Part shown: in pieces, positions 6,051 through 6,411 of the stretch
Numbering within the stretch: position 1 is the first letter of the stretch
Layout: each line of letters starts with the position of its first letter
DNA from: Clostridia bacterium
GTDB taxonomy: Bacteria; Bacillota; Clostridia; Oscillospirales; Acutalibacteraceae
Reading direction: 5' to 3'
Length of the DNA stretch: 6,411 bases
NCBI GenBank assembly: GCA_017631745.1
Contig: JAGBSR010000176.1
Span: forward strand, 1 to 6,411
Made by a program: the position numbers and the translations under genes
The notes under the pieces: generated by a model
Told to the model about the DNA's origin: nothing
The model's database searches: none
What the model saw: only the letters and a program-made list of their open reading frames with translations

Positions 6051-6126
6051 GCGGCTCCGCACGAGCTTCGCTCGGACAAGAGCGCAACGCGCCCTTGCAA
6101 ATCGCAATGCGATTTGGCGGAGCCGC
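6051..6126. repeat. Cloverleaf-shaped inverted-repeat element, copy 2
   Basis: This 76-base element has the same plan as 2041-2118. The closing stem is GCGGCTCCGC (6051-6060) with GCGGAGCCGC (6117-6126), 10 bp perfect. Inside are three hairpins: 6062-6074 (5 bp, loop TTC), 6077-6097 (nine positions, eight paired and one A-C mismatch, loop AAC) and 6098-6116 (8 bp perfect, loop AAT). The stem core GGCTCCG/CGGAGCC and the following CCTGCAC are shared with copy 1, whereas the internal hairpin sequences are unrelated. It lies beyond the primosome terminator and before the rightmost promoter, so it is outside the obvious transcripts unless 5960-5987 is a real promoter. Confidence 0.85.
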
Positions 6127-6324
6127 CTGCACCATCCGATTTACTTAAGATATCACCTTAATACCAGATGAAACACATATCCCACATATAGATAAAAGAA
6201 TATGAAAGTGCGATCGAACACAATATATAGTGTCCAATATGCGCCCACACACAAAAACGCCCGGCTGAGTATATACAAAGAGATAGATATAGTTAAAAAT
6301 GCACAAAAAAGTTTGTAAAAAGTG
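6127..6324. other. A/T-rich gap with no gene found
   Basis: I see no open frame with a ribosome site on either strand. Small palindromes such as CGATCG and a weak ACAC/GTGT hairpin are present but unremarkable. The last 30 or so bases are rich in A and T runs and may act as an UP-type element for the promoter that follows. Confidence 0.5.
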
Positions 6325-6353
6325 TTGACAAAAGGGGTTTGAGGTGATAATAT
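6325..6353 (+). promoter_or_regulatory. Strong outward promoter near the right edge
   Basis: A perfect -35 TTGACA (6325-6330), a 17-base spacer and TAATAT (6348-6353, four of six) preceded by TG plus one base (extended -10) form a good SigA promoter. An A/T-rich tract lies directly upstream. The predicted start is near 6360. The remaining 50 or so bases of leader contain no start codon with a credible ribosome site, so the gene lies outside. An rRNA or tRNA operon is possible from the promoter style, but nothing in view proves it. Confidence 0.7.
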
Positions 6354-6411
6354 ATACGAGCTCTCAAGGGAAGACCCGGAAGGAGCGAGAAAAAAGTCAA
6401 TAAAGAATGAA

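Noticed and set aside
6255..6300. Minus-strand promoter-like pair TTAACT-17-TATACT
   Set aside because: It lies in A/T-rich DNA where such matches arise by chance, and no gene or structured element follows it closely.
5700..6411. CRISPR array or insertion sequence in the gene-free right part
   Set aside because: There are no regularly spaced identical repeats with unique spacers, and no transposase reading frame or matching terminal repeats around one.

Overview
The window looks like chromosomal DNA of a low-to-mid GC Gram-positive gut-type Clostridia member, most likely of the Oscillospiraceae/Ruminococcaceae kind. The clues are purine-rich Shine-Dalgarno sequences before every gene, frequent AGA arginine codons, a GSI-alpha type glutamine synthetase, a DnaD-domain protein next to a DnaI-like helicase loader, and GC-rich small-hairpin repeats in the gaps between genes. 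The taxonomic placement is inference. No phage, plasmid, CRISPR or transposase gene is visible.

Left side (1-1964, minus strand): mnmE, a tRNA wobble-uridine modification GTPase, is followed after 10 bases by a short-chain dehydrogenase/reductase that runs off the left edge. The two are translationally close, and the reductase carries a segment that resembles YmfI, the EF-P 5-aminopentanone reductase. If that is right, the unit encodes two translation-modifying enzymes. A sigma-70-type promoter (TTGCAA-17-TATAAT) lies just upstream of mnmE.

Divergent gap (1965-2264): besides the mnmE promoter and a near-perfect glnA promoter (TTGACA-17-TATAGT), it holds a 78-base cloverleaf-shaped inverted-repeat element at 2041-2118.

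Centre (2265-5699, plus strand): glnA (glutamine synthetase type I) ends at a hairpin terminator. It is followed by a two-gene primosome unit: a protein with two DnaD/DnaB_2-type domains, then an AAA+ helicase loader of the DnaC/DnaI type, 12 bases apart. This resembles the dnaB-dnaI pair of Bacillus, whose products load the replicative helicase.

Right side (5700-6411) contains no convincing protein gene. In order it has a run of four hairpins just after the helicase loader, a strong intrinsic terminator, a 7-base tandem repeat (AGTTAGG), a promoter-like site, a second cloverleaf element (6051-6126), an A/T-rich stretch, and a strong outward-facing promoter at 6325-6353 driving something beyond the edge.

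The most notable observation is the pair of cloverleaf elements. They share a 10-bp closing stem with a common GGCTCCG/CGGAGCC core and three short internal hairpins of matching size, yet the hairpin sequences are unrelated. That is conservation of shape rather than of sequence.
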